64,000 bases of DNA from Fimbriimonas ginsengisoli Gsoil 348 (GTDB taxonomy: Bacteria; Armatimonadota; Fimbriimonadia; Fimbriimonadales; Fimbriimonadaceae). Under the pieces are notes generated by a model. It did not search any database and had not been told where the DNA came from. It was given only the letters and a program-made list of their open reading frames with translations. The stretch covers positions 4,712,001 to 4,776,000 of the forward strand of contig NZ_CP007139.1 of assembly GCF_000724625.1 (NCBI RefSeq), written 5' to 3'. The position numbers and the translations under genes are program-made. The first letter of the stretch is position 1. Each line of letters begins with the position of its first letter. This document shows positions 45,980 to 55,209 of the stretch, in pieces.

Positions 45980-48346
45980 CTACCTACCGAATCGCCGGGT
46001 GGCGCCGGGATATGGCGTCGGACCCTTGACGCTGTGCCAAATCGCGTCGTTGAGAGCGAGCTCCTGGGCGGCGGTCAGTTGATCGGGCTCGGAGAAGTCG
46101 ATGCTCGCCAGCAACGGTGGCTCCTTGGCCCGCGGGTTCTTGGCGGTGATGTCGATCGAGGGCCGTCGCGACCGATACGGGGTCAGGTCGGGCCTAGAGT
46201 GGAACGACCGGTACATTGGCGTGGCGGCGGCGTCGTACTGCGTCATCGGAGTGGCGCCCAAGATCAGCTCCATCGTGCGAAGCATCGAGGTGGTGGTGTA
46301 CGGAGTGCTGTCGACCCCGGTGTTGCGGGTGTAGGGCGAAACGACCAAGCCGACGGTGCGATGCGAATCCACATGGTCGGCGCCGTTCTGCGCATCGTCT
46401 TCGATGATGAAGATGGCGAATTCTTTCCAGAGCGAGCTACTCGAGATCGCCTCGACCACCTTCCCGATCCCGATGTCGTTCGATGCGACGCAAGCCTTCG
46501 GCGTGAATTTGCCGGGACGCGTACCGGTCGTGTGGTCTTCGCTGAGCGCCATCACCATAAAGTTAGGCACCGTGCCGGCCCGCTCGAACTCTTTGAATTC
46601 CCGAATGAAGATGTCGACCGAATCCGAATCGCGGATCCCCTTCGCGCGGGCCGCCGCCCATTCCGTATTCGAATGATCCATCGTGTGATAGTAGTAAGTC
46701 CGGTAGCTGAGACCGGCGCGGCGCACGTGGTCCCAGATCCGGCCGGTCGGCGTTTCCGCAAGCGAAGCGGTTAGCCGCGGGCTTCCCTTTCCGCTGTACT
46801 CCTGAGGCCATGTGCGTTGCATAAAGTCGGGTACGTACGCGCCGTTCGTCCAGTGGTGGCCGTCAACTGAGACTTCCCCGCTCGCATACAGATTGTCGAG
46901 CAGCACGTATTGCCGAGCCAGCTCCGCATGATTCGGGGCGACGTCGTCGCCGAAAAGCGTCAGCCGAGGATCCCCGTTCCCGTACGGTTTGCCTCCCTTC
47001 TTAAGGCTGCCGAACACCTGGTCGTAAGTTCGGTTTTCCTTGATGATGTAGAGAACGTGCTTGATCGGAGACCGGTCGCCCAACCGGCTCGGGATCGGAT
47101 TGGAACCCGCGGGAGGAGCTTGGAACGGATGGTCGATCATGTTCGGCCGATACTTCGAGACGTTCAAGACGGTCTTGGTCATATCCCGTAGCCGGCTCGG
47201 ATCGGAGAGATCCACGTTGAAGATGATTCCATTGAGCTGGGTGACGATGTACGGATAACCCGCGCCCGAGTCGGGATTGATCGACGCTGTCTTATCGTTG
47301 GGGCCTGTCCCAAACCCTTTTCCGGAACCGATCAGGAGGTGCTTCCCATCGGCGAGAGTGGCGAGGGCACAAGGGTAGGCGGCGGTCGGAATAAATCCGA
47401 GCGTCTCGGTAAGCCCTCGTCGCTCGACGTTCAGAACCGCTACCGCGTTATTGTCGCTATTGGCCACATAAAGCCGCTTTCCGTCCGGGGTGATCGCCAG
47501 TGCATGCGGTGTCGACCCGGCGGGAGCGTCGGGCCACGGCCGGACAAGGATTCGCTCTTCCCGGGTGCCGGTGTGGAGGTCTAACACATCGACGGTATCG
47601 TCGTTGCCGCAAGCCACGAAAAGCCGCTCTCCGGAGACGAGCATATCGTTAGGGTGGCGGCCGGTGGGAATCGTCCTCACCACCCGCATCGCGTCGGTAT
47701 CGACCTCCGCAACCTTCGCTGCCCCTTGCAGCGAAACGATGAGACGTCCTCCGCGGGCAAAACGGACTTGATAGGGAGTGTCGCCGTCTTCGAAAACGGC
47801 CTCACCGGTGACCACATTCGTGGCGAGATCGATCTTCAGCAACTTGTCTGAAGCGGAAACCGCGATGTACGCGTTCTTATCGTCGACCGCCAAACCCGCG
47901 AGCCATCCCTTGTTGGCGGAGATCCCCGGAACCGGAATCGGCTCTCTCGCCTCGAGCTTGCCGCCGGATCCCACGTTTAGCCGCACGATCTGCGATGCGG
48001 TCCCCCCGCTCACGTAAAGCGTTGCCGAGTCGGTGGACCATCCCAGGCCAATCCAACCCTTGCCAATCGAGGCGGTGTCTACTAACGCGCCGGTCGCTCG
48101 GTCCAACAGAAAAACCTTGTGAACTCCCTGTCCGACCGAAGCGAACGCGATCCACTTACCGTTCGGACTCGCCTCTCCTCCGGCCAGCATGTCGCCCACC
48201 GGAGTTTGAGTGCCTACCGGGGCAAGACCCCAACCGCTCGGAAGAAAGACACGCACGCCACGCTGCATGGCGGACGCGAAAGCGAAAAGGACTAGGAGGC
48301 CGATCGCGGTCAGGGTGACGAGAGTGCGGAGTTGTCGTTTGGCCAT
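45980..48346 (-). CDS. YncE-like beta-propeller fused to a phosphoesterase domain
   Basis: 788 residues with an N-terminal membrane anchor or signal (LVTLTAIGLLVLFAFASAM). Residues about 50-400 are propeller blades (NGKWIAFASVGQGVHKVFLL, PDGKRLYVANSDNNAVAVLN). From about 430 the phosphoesterase family follows: IKHVLYIIKENRTYDQVFGS, VSVDGHHWTNGAYVPDFMQR, IEDDAQNGADHVDSHRTV. It is probably periplasmic and acts on a phosphate ester. It ends 39 bases from the ArsR stop and is downstream of the lipoprotein gene at 48349. Confidence 0.88.
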   Translation of the reverse strand: MAKRQLRTLVTLTAIGLLVLFAFASAMQRGVRVFLPSGWGLAPVGTQTPVGDMLAGGEASPNGKWIAFASVGQGVHKVFLLDRATGALVDTASIGKGWIGLGWSTDSATLYVSGGTASQIVRLNVGSGGKLEAREPIPVPGISANKGWLAGLAVDDKNAYIAVSASDKLLKIDLATNVVTGEAVFEDGDTPYQVRFARGGRLIVSLQGAAKVAEVDTDAMRVVRTIPTGRHPNDMLVSGERLFVACGNDDTVDVLDLHTGTREERILVRPWPDAPAGSTPHALAITPDGKRLYVANSDNNAVAVLNVERRGLTETLGFIPTAAYPCALATLADGKHLLIGSGKGFGTGPNDKTASINPDSGAGYPYIVTQLNGIIFNVDLSDPSRLRDMTKTVLNVSKYRPNMIDHPFQAPPAGSNPIPSRLGDRSPIKHVLYIIKENRTYDQVFGSLKKGGKPYGNGDPRLTLFGDDVAPNHAELARQYVLLDNLYASGEVSVDGHHWTNGAYVPDFMQRTWPQEYSGKGSPRLTASLAETPTGRIWDHVRRAGLSYRTYYYHTMDHSNTEWAAARAKGIRDSDSVDIFIREFKEFERAGTVPNFMVMALSEDHTTGTRPGKFTPKACVASNDIGIGKVVEAISSSSLWKEFAIFIIEDDAQNGADHVDSHRTVGLVVSPYTRNTGVDSTPYTTTSMLRTMELILGATPMTQYDAAATPMYRSFHSRPDLTPYRSRRPSIDITAKNPRAKEPPLLASIDFSEPDQLTAAQELALNDAIWHSVKGPTPYPGATRRFGR

Positions 48347-48348
48347 GC

Positions 48349-48699
48349 TTACATCTGTCCAAATTGGGTCGGGTGAGAATCGCCAGGCAAGGTTAGTTTG
48401 AGCGAAAGATCTCTCCGCTCGAACGCCATTTCGTACGTCTGCCCATCGAGGGTTACCCCTAGTTTGCCCGGACTCGAAGGTTTCCAGGCGCCAAGAATCT
48501 CACGCCCCGCTCGCGTTAGCTTGAAATATCCCCCTTCTTGGATGTCGACGCTCGTGCCGGAATCTCTAGCTCCAACCCATAGACCGACCGGCGAGGTCGT
48601 CATATAGGCGTCGGGGGCCGGCTTGCCCGAACATCCGGGCAGAAACAGAAGGGACGAGAGGAGCATGATCTGAGCTTTCGATCGTGTCAAATAGGCCAT
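48349..48699 (-). CDS. Small lipoprotein of unknown function
   Basis: 116 residues from ATG 48699; the upstream frame to 48855 is not coding. A signal with lipobox (SSLLFLPGCSGKPAPDAY) is followed by a beta-rich domain (SVDIQEGGYFKLTRAGREIL, DGQTYEMAFERRDLSLKLTL). Lipid-anchored in the envelope; no family recognised. It lies 2 bases upstream of the propeller gene and may form an operon with it. Confidence 0.7.
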   Translation of the reverse strand: MAYLTRSKAQIMLLSSLLFLPGCSGKPAPDAYMTTSPVGLWVGARDSGTSVDIQEGGYFKLTRAGREILGAWKPSSPGKLGVTLDGQTYEMAFERRDLSLKLTLPGDSHPTQFGQM

Positions 48700-48849
48700 G
48701 GGAATACCAACCGGCCAAGTTTGCGAAGGTGCTGTTAGGTTTGATTTAAGAGGTCGTTGGGATACCGGTTTCTTTACGGTCCGACAATCTCGCAGACGAA
48801 GAATCTCCCCGTCGACCCAGGACCTGTCCGGGCCGGCGCAGGAGGACAG

Positions 48850-49788
48850 ATGCAATCCAAACTAATTTCACCACGCTCGTCGGGCGCTTTCACGCTGATC
48901 GAGTTGTTGGTGGTCATCGCAATCATCGCTATTCTCGCCGCCATCCTTTTCCCAGTCTTCGCGCAGGCCAAGGCCGCGGCCAAGAAGATCAACTCGCTCT
49001 CGAACCAGAAGCAGATCGGGGTCGGGATCCAACTCTATGCCGGGGACAACGACGACATCCTCCCAGAAACCGGTTGGGATGGCCCCTGTTCGCGACCGAC
49101 CGAGACTCACGACGGTACGTCCGCCTCCGTCAACGACGCTTTTTGGTCCGGAGTTTATGCATTCCCTCTCGCCATTCAGCCGTATGAAAAGAACCTCCAG
49201 ATCGTAGCCGACGCGGCCGACCCCGACAAAGGGGTTTGGGGCAAGGAAGGATCGTTCTGCTACGAAGCGCAACTCCTTGCCTTCGGCGTTCCGGGCGCTT
49301 ATTCCGGCATCCGTAGCGTCCCCGGCGCGATGACGAAGGTGTTCCCGGTTTCGTATGCCGGCAACTACTTCGTCGCCCGTGCATACGACGTTCCCCGCGG
49401 AACCACGACCGCGAAGGGTCGCTCGATGACGGAGATCGCCAGCCCGGCCAACGTGTTCTTCTCAGCGGACGTAGGTTCGGCCCGCCTCGCATCCGGCGGC
49501 AGCTTCGCCGGCTGGTACATCGCGCCGGGCTACGGCAACAACGGAAACGGCACCGGCCGATGGGAGCGCGGCGCTCGTCACCTCGGCGGCCGGAACTGGA
49601 CCTTCACCGACGGCCACGCCAAGTTCGCGAAAGATCCGGCATTCACGGTCAACGGAGCAACGGTTCCTCAGCGACAGGTGATGTGGGATTACCAACAGCG
49701 CGGTATCTACACCTTCCCGGAAACCGACAGCGCCGGCTACTGCCCCAAAGGCGCTGCCTGCTCGACCCTGTCCGGCCGCACCTGGTAA
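48850..49788 (+). CDS. DUF1559-like prepilin / type II secretion pseudopilin
   Basis: 312 residues from ATG 48850, preceded by GGAGGACAG. The N-terminal methylation motif FTLIELLVVIAIIAILAAIL with Phe+1 and Glu5 is clear. The long C-terminal domain (about 260 residues, GTGRWERGARHLGGRNWTFT with GH, then DGHAKF) matches the DUF1559 type common in Planctomycetota and Armatimonadota. It is cut by a prepilin peptidase and assembled in a pseudopilus, or acts as an envelope protein. A terminator follows. Confidence 0.9.
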   Translation: MQSKLISPRSSGAFTLIELLVVIAIIAILAAILFPVFAQAKAAAKKINSLSNQKQIGVGIQLYAGDNDDILPETGWDGPCSRPTETHDGTSASVNDAFWSGVYAFPLAIQPYEKNLQIVADAADPDKGVWGKEGSFCYEAQLLAFGVPGAYSGIRSVPGAMTKVFPVSYAGNYFVARAYDVPRGTTTAKGRSMTEIASPANVFFSADVGSARLASGGSFAGWYIAPGYGNNGNGTGRWERGARHLGGRNWTFTDGHAKFAKDPAFTVNGATVPQRQVMWDYQQRGIYTFPETDSAGYCPKGAACSTLSGRTW

Positions 49789-49796
49789 ACCACGCC

Positions 49797-49828
49797 CGTG
49801 GAGGGAGCCCACGCCGGCTCCCTCCACG
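49797..49828 (+). terminator. 13-bp perfect hairpin after the prepilin
   Basis: CGTGGAGGGAGCC (49797-49809) pairs with GGCTCCCTCCACG (49816-49828), loop CACGCC, beginning 8 bases after the stop codon. An AT-rich tail (AAACATTATTA) follows. Confidence 0.8.
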
Positions 49829-50039
49829 AAACATTATTACTCCCGACTCTTCCGCCTTCCGCCTTCCGCCTTCCGCCTTGGAGAGCATCCCCCTTAAATG
49901 TATAATGGACCTCGGCGGTCTCAGACGCCTCCGGATCCGCGGGAAGGGTTCAACCCTCTGGCAAAGAATGCTTCGGTAGCACATCGACAACCTTTATGCG
50001 GCCTGATTGCGGATCTCGGGCAAGTTGCATGGAGGTCGT

Positions 50040-51587
50040 ATGTCAAAACAGTTACCGCCCCGTCCGAACCTGGACCACCTTCGCGAGCAGGCGAAGTCTC
50101 TCCTCTCCGAGTTCCGTCAAGGCGTACCCGAAGCGTCCGCTCGCTTCGTCGAGCACCTACCCGGACTAAAACAAAACGCCGTAGCGCTTCACGACGCTCA
50201 GTCGGTCGTCGCCCGCGAGTATGGATTCCCGAGTTGGGCCAAGCTAATTGCCCACGTGGAAGAGGTTAGAGCGCGAGAGGGGATCACCCCGGAAATCGAG
50301 GCACAATTCGTCGCCGCCGCTATCGACGATATGCCGGATCGGGTTCGGCGTCTCATTGAGCTGTATCCCTCGCTTCCCCGATTCAGCGCAGCCTGCGCCC
50401 TGGTCTCTGCCGAGGTCGACCTGGTTCGCCATGTCGATCCTGGCCAGACGCTCGGCCCCGGCGGTATGACTCCGATCGAGTACGTCGCGTACTCCCGCAT
50501 TCACGCCGTCTGCCCCGATCGATACGCGGCGCAATTGGAGTGCGCTCGCGATCTGCTAGATCGCGGCGCGGACCCAAACACCTACCTGCGGTACCGGGGA
50601 GAAGCAAAGATCCCCGTCCTCTATGGCGCGGCCGCAGAGTCGCAGCATATCGACATCGTCAGGCTCTTACTAGAGCGCGGCGCCGAGCCGAACGACGGCG
50701 AGTCGATCTACCACTCGGCCGAAAAGGGACGCACGGACATCTTGGAACTCCTGGGAGAACACGGCGCCGAGTTCGGCCCGCCGAGTTCTCACCTATGTTT
50801 TCTCTTCTACTACCGGGAGTACTACGAGAGCGCGCCCGCGAACCTACGTGGGGCAACCTGGCTTCTGGAGCACGGAGCCGATCCAAACGTTCGCTGTGGC
50901 GACACGAGCGAAACCCCTCTGCACAGCGCCTGCCGCTATACGAACGAGTCGACGCTGATCGGTTTGTTGCTCGACCACGGCGCCGACCCCGCCGCCCGGG
51001 ACAAGTTCGGCAATACGCCCTACCAAGTTGCCTTCGCTTCCGGGAACCAAGCCGCCCTTCGGTTATTAGAGTCGCGGGGAATCCGGCAGGAGCCCTCTCG
51101 CGACCACCAGTTCCTGGCCGCGTGCGCGAGCAACGACGTGCCGCTGATCCGCAAGGCAGTGGCCGAGGAACCGGAAATCGCGACGCGGTTGAGTTCCGAA
51201 GGCGACGATCTGATGCGACAGTTTGCGGAAACCGGTCGAGCCGACGGGCTCAGAGGTTTGATCGCGGCAGGTTTCCGATTGGACGGCAAGGATGGGTTTA
51301 CGCCCCTCCACTTCGCCGCCCTTCGGGGCCAGACCGACGCGGCAAAGGTCCTCATCGCCAGCGGCGCTCCGCTGGATATTCGAGACGGCGAGCACCACGC
51401 CGCTCCGATCGGGTGGGCTTGCTTCGGTTCGGTTCACCATCGGAGCCCCTCATCGGACCACGCCGGCGTCGTCAGGCAGCTTATCAAAGCCGGTTCGTCG
51501 GTGGAGGACGCCCTTGAGCAGATGACCAATCCCGACCATTCCCCCGACATTGTCGAGGCAATTCGCTCCTCGTTACCACCTAGTTAA
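50040..51587 (+). CDS. Ankyrin-repeat protein
   Basis: 515 residues from ATG 50040, preceded by ATGGAGGTCGT. A conserved N-terminal stretch (PPRPNLDHLREQAKSLLSEF and SVVAREYGFPSWAKLIAHVE) occurs in a group of bacterial ankyrin proteins. Ankyrin repeats run from about 120 to 480: LLDRGADPNTYLRYRGEAKI, VRLLLERGAEPNDG, TPLHSACRYTNEST, GFTPLHFAALRGQTDAAKVL. No signal peptide. It probably binds another protein in the cytoplasm. Confidence 0.88.
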   Translation: MSKQLPPRPNLDHLREQAKSLLSEFRQGVPEASARFVEHLPGLKQNAVALHDAQSVVAREYGFPSWAKLIAHVEEVRAREGITPEIEAQFVAAAIDDMPDRVRRLIELYPSLPRFSAACALVSAEVDLVRHVDPGQTLGPGGMTPIEYVAYSRIHAVCPDRYAAQLECARDLLDRGADPNTYLRYRGEAKIPVLYGAAAESQHIDIVRLLLERGAEPNDGESIYHSAEKGRTDILELLGEHGAEFGPPSSHLCFLFYYREYYESAPANLRGATWLLEHGADPNVRCGDTSETPLHSACRYTNESTLIGLLLDHGADPAARDKFGNTPYQVAFASGNQAALRLLESRGIRQEPSRDHQFLAACASNDVPLIRKAVAEEPEIATRLSSEGDDLMRQFAETGRADGLRGLIAAGFRLDGKDGFTPLHFAALRGQTDAAKVLIASGAPLDIRDGEHHAAPIGWACFGSVHHRSPSSDHAGVVRQLIKAGSSVEDALEQMTNPDHSPDIVEAIRSSLPPS

Positions 51588-51596
51588 TCAGTCCCG

Positions 51597-51623
51597 CGTA
51601 GCGTCGGCGTCCTCGCCGATGAT
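51597..51623 (-). repeat. Copy of a dispersed 27-bp repeat
   Basis: On the minus strand this is ATCATCGGCGAGGACGCCGA followed by CGCTACG, identical to 59899-59925 and nearly so to 59970-59996. The core CGGCG-AGGA-CGCCG is a palindrome. It lies just past the ankyrin stop. The next gene starts at 51711. Confidence 0.8.
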
Positions 51624-51710
51624 CCGGAAGCTGTTCGACCCTCTCTCCGAGAGCCTCGGGGAGAGGATTGTTGCTACTTCAAAATTTTCATTCGAACCTA
51701 TTATGCCGTT

Positions 51711-52982
51711 ATGGGCATACCGCGTCTTGCCATTCTGCTCTGCTTTGCATTCGCGGCTGTGCGCGCACCGGCCGCCGGCCAAGACCTCCCTGCCATCTAT
51801 CCGGGCGATCCTCCCGAGTTCGATGCCGCAACGGCGGCGCTAGCCGATGTGGACGCTCATTTACCGGCCACAAACCGTTACCGCAAACTGATCGATAGCC
51901 GGTTCAAGGTGGTCAAAGAGTTCAAGATCCAGGTGCAGACGGGCAGCCACCCTCTGGTCGCGGAGGCAAAGCGACTCGTATCCGACTCGCAGGCCTTTGC
52001 CGACGACTTCAAGAATTACGACGAAGACGGCGCCAAATACGAGGCCAGTTGTGCCGCCTATGGTTCGACGCCGCTAACCAAAGAGAACGCATCTCAGATG
52101 GCCGTCTGGGGACGCCTCCTCGACACCTGGCGGGCGAAGGGACTTGCCTGGATGGCGCGACTCTCCACAGAAGAAAAGCGACTGAACGACTGGAAGATCG
52201 ACTACGTCAACCGCCGCGAAAAGATCTGGAGCGGCTGGCTCGACGATCTTCGCGCCTTCACCAACTATGCCAACGGAGGAGTAAGGCTTGCCAAGATCGA
52301 GGCCGAGCTTGAGCACCTAAAACCCCAAATTCAACGCGACCGAATGTCCATCGGCCGCTACGGAAGCAAGCTCCCCGGTTTCCACGAGGACGTCGAGAAG
52401 ATGGCGTTCCAAGCGGAAGAAGCTCGCGAGGAGGGAAAGCAGCAAGCGTACGGCTTTGGCCTAAGCCTAGCGATCGATTCGATGGCGATCAACAGCTCCA
52501 GTAAGCAGGCGATGACGCAAGCCAAGCTTCGGAAGATCAAGGAAATCTTGGTCAACACCGGAACCCCGCCGGACCGAGTGAAGGCGATCCTGGGCGGCTG
52601 GTCGGAAGGCAACGCCGTAGTGAAGGCGATCCGTACCGACCGGCATATGATCGAGAGGATCGGAAAGCTCGTCGACTACGGAAACATCGCCGAGGGAGCC
52701 GCCCGGGAGAAATACTGGGAAGCGGCCAGCTCCTGCCTGTCGCTTTTTGTCCAAACCCCGATGCTGAAACTGGTGAAGGCGAACGCCGAGATCTACACGA
52801 GCCTTCTCTACACCGGTCTCTCGGCGCATGAAGCAACGGCACGCGTCGAGCAGTTCAGCCGCCTCGCCGACGATCAACTGCGCGCCGTAAACTCCCTCGC
52901 CAAAACCTACGAAAAACACCTCAAACTGCGCCGGACCCTGCTGAAAGAACAGGAGCAGATACGAGCCGAACAAGGCTTCTAG
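51711..52982 (+). CDS. Secreted helical coiled-coil protein of unknown function
   Basis: 423 residues with a signal peptide (AILLCFAFAAVRAPAAG). The rest is mainly helix and coiled coil: SRFKVVKEFKIQVQTGSHPL, AKIEAELEHLKPQIQRDRMS, FQAEEAREEGKQQAYGFGLS and KTYEKHLKLRRTLLKEQEQI. A large envelope structural or scaffold protein is likely. No family is recognised. Confidence 0.65.
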   Translation: MGIPRLAILLCFAFAAVRAPAAGQDLPAIYPGDPPEFDAATAALADVDAHLPATNRYRKLIDSRFKVVKEFKIQVQTGSHPLVAEAKRLVSDSQAFADDFKNYDEDGAKYEASCAAYGSTPLTKENASQMAVWGRLLDTWRAKGLAWMARLSTEEKRLNDWKIDYVNRREKIWSGWLDDLRAFTNYANGGVRLAKIEAELEHLKPQIQRDRMSIGRYGSKLPGFHEDVEKMAFQAEEAREEGKQQAYGFGLSLAIDSMAINSSSKQAMTQAKLRKIKEILVNTGTPPDRVKAILGGWSEGNAVVKAIRTDRHMIERIGKLVDYGNIAEGAAREKYWEAASSCLSLFVQTPMLKLVKANAEIYTSLLYTGLSAHEATARVEQFSRLADDQLRAVNSLAKTYEKHLKLRRTLLKEQEQIRAEQGF

Positions 52983-53017
52983 TCTCGGCGTGGCATCGGC
53001 TTCCTGCCCATGCGTCT

Positions 53018-53141
53018 CACGACCATCCCGGTCGTGTAAACGTAGCATCGGCTCCCAGCCGATGAACCCCGCGACCATCCTGGTCGTGGGAAAAGGGCCA
53101 GGGGCAGGATGCCCCTGGGACCCACTGGCAAGATGCCAGTG
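53018..53141. repeat. Cluster of five short palindromes with 3-5-base loops
   Basis: CACGACC-ATCCC-GGTCGTG (53018-53036), CATCGGCT-CCC-AGCCGATG (53046-53064), CGACCA-TCC-TGGTCG (53072-53086), GGGGCA-GGA-TGCCCC (53101-53115) and CACTGGCA-AGA-TGCCAGTG (53123-53141) follow each other in the gap after the 51711 gene. They share loop size, not sequence, and include copies of phrases such as GCATCTTGCCAGTG. They end just before the stop codon of the 53145 gene. Confidence 0.85.
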
Positions 53142-53144
53142 CCA

Positions 53145-53351
53145 CTAGCTGAGGCTAAGGATTACCGGACCATCCGAGGCGTCGACTCGCATGATCGGCA
53201 AGTCGACGGTTTCCCATGCGGCAAGGTCGCTGGCGTCGACCCTGAGGTTCCCGCCCAGCCGCTCGATCGCGGTCACGAGGAGCATGTACTGGCCCCGGTT
53301 CATCGTGTTGAGGAGACCGGCGATCATCTGGTCGGCAGAGTCGGGCGTCAT
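53145..53351 (-). CDS. Small protein after the HtrA-like gene
   Basis: 68 residues (MTPDSADQMIAGLLNTMNRG, then RVDASDLAAWETVDLPIMRV), no signal peptide or membrane segment. It lies 36 bases downstream of the HtrA-like gene on the same strand and is probably the last gene of the sigma-factor operon. No family recognised; its role is unknown. Confidence 0.6.
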   Translation of the reverse strand: MTPDSADQMIAGLLNTMNRGQYMLLVTAIERLGGNLRVDASDLAAWETVDLPIMRVDASDGPVILSLS

Positions 53352-53387
53352 CTTGCCCTAATCATGCCCCAGGAAAAGCGCCAAGGG

Positions 53388-54428
53388 CTACGGAAGCGTC
53401 TCGTCTTCCGCTCGGCCCACCACCGCATCGCGGATCTGGACGATGTTGCCGCGCGAAGTGCGGATCGCGATCTTTGCCCCCACCCGCTGGTTGAGCATGA
53501 CCCGGGCAAAGGTGACCTGGTCGCGAATCGTCTGCCCCGCAATGTCCTGGATGATATCGCCGACGCGGATTCCTGCCCGATCGGCCGAGGAACCCGGAGC
53601 AACAAACTCCACGATCGCCCCGCCGCCGATGTTGTCCTTACAGATCAGCCCGAGCGAGGGAAGATTGACCTTGTGGTCGGGCGACAAAAACCCGTTGATG
53701 ACCTGCCGAACCACTTCGCTGCCAACCGTATAAGCGACGGTCAGCTCGCCCGGCCCATATGTGCTCTGCTGAGCCAAGCCCGGCAAACCGCGCAGTACCG
53801 GTGGGATCTTTTCCTGAGAAACAAACGCTTGTTGGCCCAAACCCTGTTGAGTCTGGTTCTCCTGCCGCCGTAGCGTCGCGTTGAGTGAGCCGACGATCTC
53901 GCCGTCCTCGCACACGACCAACGCCGCGCCGATCAATTCGGCCGGCGCCTCGAAGCGGAATTCCGTGAGCGGCACGAACCGACGAGCCTTACCGATGACC
54001 CCGTAGTGCCGCGTCGAAACGCACTGCGCCCGGATCGGCCCAGTTCCCAAGATAGCCAACAGCGTGACGCCCGGTTGCTCGGGGGCGTTGGGGGCGACGA
54101 ACGGCCGGGCCTGCCCGGCAACCCAGGGCGCCGCTTGTAGCAGCACGAGGCCGGTTGAGCCGTCGCGCGCCAGCACGGTCATCTGAACATTGCGACCCGA
54201 TTTCAGACGCGCCGTCATCGACTCCCCGCGAACGGCGGCCCGAGAGGCCACAAACAGTCCGGAGTCGCTGATAAGCGCTGCCGCGCCAAGCGGGCGGTCT
54301 TCATCAACCAGCGTGGCGATCGACGGCTCCATCTTTCGCCAAATCGCCTGCTCCCTTCCGGTGAGACGGCCGATCTGGAGATCGTTACGGATCAGTGCGA
54401 CGCCGAGGCTAACCACCGATAAGAACAT
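53388..54428 (-). CDS. HtrA/DegS-like PDZ protein with no catalytic triad
   Basis: 346 residues. A short N-terminal hydrophobic anchor (MFLSVVSLGVALI) is followed by an S1C trypsin-like domain (about 35-185) and a PDZ domain (about 240-340: GGAIVEFVAPGSSADRAGIR, VGDIIQDIAGQTIRDQ). The three active-site positions are lost. At the His site (VTNNHVV in DegP) it reads FVASRAAV, at the Asp site DGSTGLVLL, and at the GNSGG site PAELIGAAL. A pseudoprotease is inferred; only its binding fold may work. It overlaps the anti-sigma gene by 20 bases. Confidence 0.8.
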   Translation of the reverse strand: MFLSVVSLGVALIRNDLQIGRLTGREQAIWRKMEPSIATLVDEDRPLGAAALISDSGLFVASRAAVRGESMTARLKSGRNVQMTVLARDGSTGLVLLQAAPWVAGQARPFVAPNAPEQPGVTLLAILGTGPIRAQCVSTRHYGVIGKARRFVPLTEFRFEAPAELIGAALVVCEDGEIVGSLNATLRRQENQTQQGLGQQAFVSQEKIPPVLRGLPGLAQQSTYGPGELTVAYTVGSEVVRQVINGFLSPDHKVNLPSLGLICKDNIGGGAIVEFVAPGSSADRAGIRVGDIIQDIAGQTIRDQVTFARVMLNQRVGAKIAIRTSRGNIVQIRDAVVGRAEDETLP

Positions 54429-55209
54429 TACTGGCTGTACCGACCTCCGTCGCGGTAGGAGCGCCCGTGGAGGCGTCCGGGTTCATGTCGATCAAGACGA
54501 TCGGGGTCGAAGCACTCGCTGGGTCCGCCGGCTTATTGGTTGCCGCCGCGGGGACTCGCGACGGAGCCGAGGTGTTGCCCACCAACGCGACGGGCCCGTC
54601 CTCTTTATTGTTGTCCTTCCACCCGTCCACCCTCAGCGGAATCGCGTCCGACGTGAAGTGGGGCGAGTGATACCGCCGCCGACGATTCGACGCAAAAATT
54701 GGCTTAAGCGGTTCCGGTTTCTTCGTCACCGCAACCGGAGCCGCCGAAATCTTCGGGGCGGTTTCGTTCTTCGCCACCATCGTACTCGACGCACTTCCCA
54801 TCGGATTGCTGTCGAAGCCGAGATTGCGGCTCGCGACGCTGCTGGGGGAAAGCACGACCTGCGGCTCGCCCGAATTCGCCCGGGGCCGAAGCATCATGAG
54901 GCCGAAGCCGAGCGACAGCGCCGCCACCGGCATCCAGATCCAGCCCGCGCCAAGCCCTTTCGGCTCCTCTCGCTTCGCCTCGGGGCGAAGCCCACGCGCA
55001 AGGATGGCGTCGCGAAGCCGCTCGTTGGAAAGCTGATGGTCCGGAACCTCCGCCAGGCCGCGCAGCCCTTCGCGCATATCGCGGAACTCCGCGAGGGCGC
55101 GTCGGGCCGCCGGGTCGCTTCCGATCTGGGCCTCGACCTGCGACGACTCCTCGGAGCTCATATCCCCGAATGCCAGTCTCGCCAGCTTCTCTTCAAACTT
55201 GCCGTTCAT
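54409..55209 (-). CDS. Anti-sigma factor (membrane-anchored, RseA-like)
   Basis: 266 residues from ATG 55209. The N-terminal cytosolic part (FEEKLARLAFGDMSSEESSQ, AALAEF-like helices) is the short sigma-binding domain; no HCC zinc motif is seen. One membrane segment (IWMPVAALSLGFGLMML) at about 100-117, then a Pro/Ser-rich periplasmic tail of about 150 residues. Its start overlaps the sigma gene stop by 4 bases (ATGA), so the pair is coupled. Likely to hold the sigma factor inactive until cleaved or released. Confidence 0.82.
   Translation of the reverse strand: MNGKFEEKLARLAFGDMSSEESSQVEAQIGSDPAARRALAEFRDMREGLRGLAEVPDHQLSNERLRDAILARGLRPEAKREEPKGLGAGWIWMPVAALSLGFGLMMLRPRANSGEPQVVLSPSSVASRNLGFDSNPMGSASSTMVAKNETAPKISAAPVAVTKKPEPLKPIFASNRRRRYHSPHFTSDAIPLRVDGWKDNNKEDGPVALVGNTSAPSRVPAAATNKPADPASASTPIVLIDMNPDASTGAPTATEVGTASNVLIGG

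Noticed and set aside
49848-49880. Short direct repeat of TTCCGCC (about 4 copies) after the prepilin terminator
   Set aside because: Too short and imperfect to claim function; noted only as low-complexity sequence.
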